The notes beneath the pieces were generated by a model. The model searched no databases. It saw only the letters and a list, made by a program, of their open reading frames with translations, and had not been told where the DNA came from. The position numbers were made by a program, and so were the translations under genes. DNA of 7,666 nucleotides from an uncultured Bacilli bacterium (lineage in GTDB: Bacteria > Bacillota_I > Bacilli_A > RF39 > UBA660), in contig CANPYU010000047.1 in the NCBI GenBank assembly GCA_947588665.1, positions 1 through 7,666 of the forward strand. Reading direction: 5' to 3'. Every line of letters starts with the position of its first letter. Position 1 is the stretch's first letter. Shown here one piece after another: positions 6,547 to 7,666 of the stretch.

Positions 6547-7305
6547 TTACTTAATTTTATTCTGAGTTCTTAATTTTTCTGCTTCTCTTATTTTAGTGAT
6601 ATATAAAATATCTTCTTTTAACGAATACCATTTAACTTGAATGTCATCAACTTTCTTTTCATGTTTTGGATTTCCTTTTAAATTTCTGTCATAACATTTA
6701 ATATTTAAATTACTAATATTTATATAGTTTACGTTATTTTCGTATTTTAATAAATATTGCAAAACTTCACTATTAGTTGCCCAAATAAAATTTTGGGGTG
6801 TGCCATAGATAATTGCCATACAATCATACATTTGATTTTCTGTTCCTTGAAAAATAAAGCGAAGGATTAATTTGTTCTTAATATAATATTTATTAAAAAC
6901 TTGTTTTATTTTAGTTATATCTGTAACATTATTTAAAATATAAGTTTTAGCATCAACCTTTTGATTGTTTATTTTCCCAATCATGAATTTATCTAACATA
7001 TCAATTGTTTCTTCTTCTACTCCAATTTTATTTAGATAGGCATAAAATTTATATTTATTTTCTTGATGCATAGAACATTCATTACCTGTTTTTATACTAA
7101 TGCCTTTTATATTATTTTTAATTTTGATTTTTATATCTGATTTTTCTAAATACTTGTTTTTCCAGCATATTACTATATCATTATCATCAATATTATCAAA
7201 CAAAGCATATAATAACTCTTTAGCATTTTTTGATAAGTTTTTTACAATTTTATTATTGAATAATTCTACAAAATTTAATTCATTAATTATTCCCTTTGAC
7301 ATCAT
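6547..7305 (-). CDS. Uncharacterised protein, possible PD-(D/E)XK-like nuclease fold
   Basis: I do not recognise a named function. The 252-residue product resembles, from memory, a widespread family of unnamed Firmicutes proteins with an N-terminal GxxxE-like start, an SIKxG...S(V/M)HxE block and a C-terminal QVKWYSL segment. Numbering from the chosen start: Glu9 in KGIINELNF, Asp57 in KSDIKIKI, Ser70-Ile-Lys72 in GISIKTG, then SMHQE (78-82); later IIYGTPQNFIWAT (165-177) and IQVKWYSL (222-229). The order Glu, Asp, 12 residues, S-x-K is what a restriction-like active site looks like, but Ser replaces the usual Glu/Gln/Asp, so this is inference. There is no membrane segment. The frame extends to a GTG at 7314, but that codon is inside the AGGTGAG ribosome binding site (7310-7316). 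I use the ATG at 7305; the next ATG (7302) is possible. It is monocistronic, between the rRNA operon and yvcK, with no methyltransferase beside it. Confidence 0.75.
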   Translation of the reverse strand: MMSKGIINELNFVELFNNKIVKNLSKNAKELLYALFDNIDDNDIVICWKNKYLEKSDIKIKIKNNIKGISIKTGNECSMHQENKYKFYAYLNKIGVEEETIDMLDKFMIGKINNQKVDAKTYILNNVTDITKIKQVFNKYYIKNKLILRFIFQGTENQMYDCMAIIYGTPQNFIWATNSEVLQYLLKYENNVNYINISNLNIKCYDRNLKGNPKHEKKVDDIQVKWYSLKEDILYITKIREAEKLRTQNKIK

Positions 7306-7309
7306 TCTT

Positions 7310-7316
7310 CTCACCT
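7310..7316 (-). promoter_or_regulatory. Ribosome binding site deciding the start of the 252-aa gene
   Basis: AGGTGAG lies four bases before the ATG at 7305 and overlaps the possible GTG start at 7314, which argues against GTG initiation. The same AGGTGA core is used by clpP. Confidence 0.6.
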
Positions 7317-7325
7317 CAAGTTGAT

Positions 7326-7334
7326 ATCATAGCA
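7326..7334 (-). promoter_or_regulatory. Extended -10 element upstream of the 252-aa gene
   Basis: TGC-TATGAT (7334-7326) on the minus strand has the extended -10 form, with a start expected near 7319, just before the ribosome binding site. The -35 at 17 bases is poor (CAAATT); a better TCGACA lies 21 bases away, too far for normal use. Confidence 0.4.
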
Positions 7335-7351
7335 TAAATTATATAAAAAAT

Positions 7352-7380
7352 TTGTCGAATTGTGAATTTTATGATAAAAT
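7352..7380 (+). promoter_or_regulatory. Rightward promoter-like sequence facing the 5S rRNA gene
   Basis: TTGTCG (7352-7357), a 17-base spacer ending in TGA (extended -10) and TAAAAT (7375-7380). It matches the layout of the Fic promoter closely. Downstream (7381-7560) I find no open frame longer than about 8 codons, no tRNA and no convincing hairpin, so a transcript would be non-coding and antisense to the rRNA genes. In such AT-rich DNA it may be chance. Confidence 0.25.
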
Positions 7381-7570
7381 AATAAAATTTTATATATTTA
7401 TTTAACAATGATTTTTAAAAAATAGAAATTATATTATCCATATTTTATTTTAGTATTTTTTTAATGTTTAAAATCCAGAAAATTTGAATTTCAATTAAAT
7501 AATTTTTTTTAACGTTATTTATTTTCGTTTTTATAAGGCCATTAATTACTTAAATTATTGCAAAAAAAAA

Positions 7571-7666
7571 CTAGCAACTTCCTATTTTCGCAAAAAACTA
7601 TCTTCGGCGTTCTAGTGCTTAACTTCTCTGTTCGGGATGGTAAGAGGTGTGTCCACTAGGCTATCG
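7571..7666 (-). rRNA. rrf: 5S ribosomal RNA (3' part; 5' end outside window)
   Basis: Read on the minus strand, the end of the window carries the 5S core: CGATAGCC, then CCCGAACAGAGAAGTTAAGC (the conserved loop B/C region) and GCCGAAGATAG. It ends in GTTGCTAG, the 3' strand of helix I, whose partner (about 8-10 bases) lies beyond 7666. The complete RNA would be about 104-107 bases, shorter than the 116 of Bacillus, because the helix IV arm is cut to roughly TTTTTGCGAAA between the two TAG flanks. Mollicutes 5S RNAs are short in the same place. Nine T (7570-7562) follow directly after helix I. By normal order the 16S and 23S genes should lie to the right, and this is the 3' end of the operon. 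Confidence 0.93.

Noticed and set aside
7100..7324. 74-codon rightward hydrophobic frame opposite the 252-aa gene
   Set aside because: Looks like a small membrane protein, but it is antisense of a gene with a better ribosome site and a conserved-looking product; no promoter or ribosome site of its own.
7381..7560. Possible small gene or RNA between the 252-aa gene and 5S
   Set aside because: Only frames of up to about 8 codons on either strand, no tRNA-like folding and no stable GC-containing hairpin.

Overview
The window is AT-rich chromosomal DNA from a low-GC Gram-positive bacterium, most likely a Mollicutes-like or uncultured Bacilli lineage. Three things support this: a shortened 5S rRNA, a GAPDH whose active-site context (SAASCTTNC) resembles mycoplasma enzymes, and the Firmicutes/Mollicutes neighbourhood clpP, whiA, yvcK and gap. 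Every tryptophan codon I checked is TGG and no gene is interrupted by TGA, so the standard bacterial code is sufficient. The seven stop codons are TAA (4) or TAG (3). This lineage placement is inference from sequence character; no database search was possible.

Left part (1-2950), leftward transcription: a TGS/PRK-type nucleoside kinase is followed, with an 8-bp overlap, by gap. A terminator hairpin is folded into the last codons of gap. The kinase promoter is back-to-back with a probable clpP promoter.

Middle (2950-4504), rightward transcription: clpP encodes a complete Clp protease subunit with Ser97, His122 and Asp171. Next comes a Fic-domain gene with its own near-consensus promoter. Its Fic motif has Gln where the catalytic His should be, while an inhibitory-helix motif is kept. 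The Fic gene ends in a terminator whose loop contains the stop codon. It meets whiA tail to tail with a 3-bp gap.

Right part (4491-7666), leftward transcription: a two-gene yvcK-whiA unit, without the rapZ and crh genes that flank it in Bacillus. Upstream are a strong hairpin terminator and an uncharacterised 252-codon gene with a possible restriction-endonuclease-like motif. At the edge is the 3' part of a 5S rRNA gene, the end of an rRNA operon lying to the right.

Most of the window is core housekeeping: glycolysis, proteolysis, and cell-wall/carbon control with division regulation. The two accessory-looking genes are the His-less Fic protein and the nuclease-like protein beside the rRNA operon. 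I see no CRISPR array, insertion sequence, tRNA or clear multi-gene defence system.
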